The notes under the pieces are model-generated. The model searched no databases. It was not told where the DNA came from and was given only the letters and a program-made list of their open reading frames with translations. A stretch of DNA of 64,000 nucleotides from Sphingopyxis sp. Its GTDB lineage: Bacteria > Pseudomonadota > Alphaproteobacteria > Sphingomonadales > Sphingomonadaceae. The position numbers and the translations under genes were made by a program. The stretch spans positions 76,206 through 140,205 of the forward strand of contig NVXM01000001.1 in assembly GCA_002733865.1 (NCBI GenBank). Reading direction: 5' to 3'. Shown in pieces: positions 61,997-64,000 of this stretch; the first letter of the stretch is position 1, and every line of letters begins with the position of its first letter.

Positions 61997-62188
61997 TCAT
62001 CTAAATTTTTCTACTGCGTCTAACATCGCCTCGGCATTCGGCCCAGCATTGGGCAACTTCAAATCTCTTGTGACATTATCCAATATTCGTTTTCTGCTAC
62101 CGGGAGAAAGCAAATCCAACTCTGCCATCAAATGCCCAACAAGTGCATAAGCCGCTAATCCGAAAGCTTCCGCCGACCCTTTGTTCAT
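61997..62188 (-). CDS. Small hypothetical protein
   Basis: 63 aa, helical (AEAFGLAAYALVGHLMAELD), no signal peptide. It precedes the 85-aa gene by 30 bp on the same strand, so the two probably share an mRNA. Both are AT-richer than neighbours and may be small acquired genes. Family not recognised. Confidence 0.55.
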   Translation of the reverse strand: MNKGSAEAFGLAAYALVGHLMAELDLLSPGSRKRILDNVTRDLKLPNAGPNAEAMLDAVEKFR

Positions 62189-62251
62189 CGCTAAAACCTT
62201 AATAATAAAATAAAGATGACATAAACTTATAATATCTTGACCAAGAAATAA

Positions 62252-62286
62252 ACAAAAAAGGGCCGGAAGTTTCCTTCCAGCCCTTC
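62252..62286 (-). terminator. Rho-independent terminator of groEL
   Basis: On the reverse strand a 12-bp stem with one mismatch (AAGGGCTGGAAG pairing with CTTCCGGCCCTT) is followed at once by a run of six T. It starts about 35 bp after the groEL stop. Confidence 0.9.
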
Positions 62287-62321
62287 TTGATATTGTGTCA
62301 GCTTGCGCCGGACGTTTGGGT

Positions 62322-63989
<1,668 letters not shown>

Positions 63990-64000
63990 TTAAATGATTG

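Overview
The window looks like chromosomal DNA of a sphingomonad-type alphaproteobacterium. This rests on protein style: a GroEL with a GGM tail, single-chain L-serine ammonia-lyase, Cyo quinol oxidase, a short-loop cytochrome bd, and small plasmid-type genes of the kind common in Sphingomonadales. A mobile island occupies the left 40 percent and ordinary or metabolic chromosomal genes fill the rest. No species call is made.

Region 1 (1-1557) is chromosomal flank: the N-terminal part of a PAS-like protein running off the left edge, and an intact tRNA-Thr(CGT). Region 2 (about 1.5-26.8 kb) is an integrative mobilizable element. It starts with a large serine recombinase whose last 21 codons and stop lie antisense inside the tRNA. 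A soluble VirD4/TraG-type coupling protein follows, and MobC/MobA mobilization genes and an oriT-like inverted repeat lie at the far end. No type IV secretion channel genes are visible, so it probably depends on a helper. The cargo includes a four-gene operon (10.0-18.8 kb) with overlapping reading frames: an MmeI-like DNA methyltransferase without a recognisable nuclease domain, a DEAH-type helicase, a GIY-YIG nuclease protein, and a PHP-domain/SMC-like ATPase. This composite restriction-like system is the best candidate for an under-described defence system. Further cargo is an invertase-type recombinase with two inverted dyad sites next to it, an ArdA antirestriction protein, several small genes, and two structured noncoding stretches. 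Two related leader sequences precede ardA and a second small gene.

Region 3 (26.8-35.7 kb) is a GC-rich metabolic block bounded by gene debris: a frameshifted TonB-receptor fragment and a 24-base tRNA 3'-end remnant on the left, and a DUF1275-like remnant on the right. It encodes an FMN/Fe-S glutamate-synthase-like enzyme, the C-terminal half of a class II amidotransferase, a pyruvate oxidase, and the cyoABCD quinol oxidase. Pyruvate oxidase would feed quinol to Cyo.

Region 4 (35.8-47.2 kb) begins with a diguanylate cyclase and then a divergent sulfide/persulfide module. One arm carries a peroxiredoxin, an ArsR-family regulator and a methyltransferase. The other carries a persulfide-dioxygenase-like hydrolase, two YeeE/YedE halves, sulfide:quinone oxidoreductase, a SulP transporter and cydAB plus a small DUF2474-type subunit. 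A perfect 7-bp dyad lies between the arms. The logic is oxidation of sulfide into the quinone pool, persulfide removal, and quinol oxidation by a terminal oxidase of a type that resists sulfide.

Region 5 (47.2-64 kb) is housekeeping: polA, a second diguanylate cyclase, MAPEG, TonB, DJ-1/PfpI, MFS, a medium-chain oxidoreductase, a metallo-beta-lactamase-fold hydrolase, sdaA, MATE, a DUF885 protein, two small genes, and groEL with a clear terminator.
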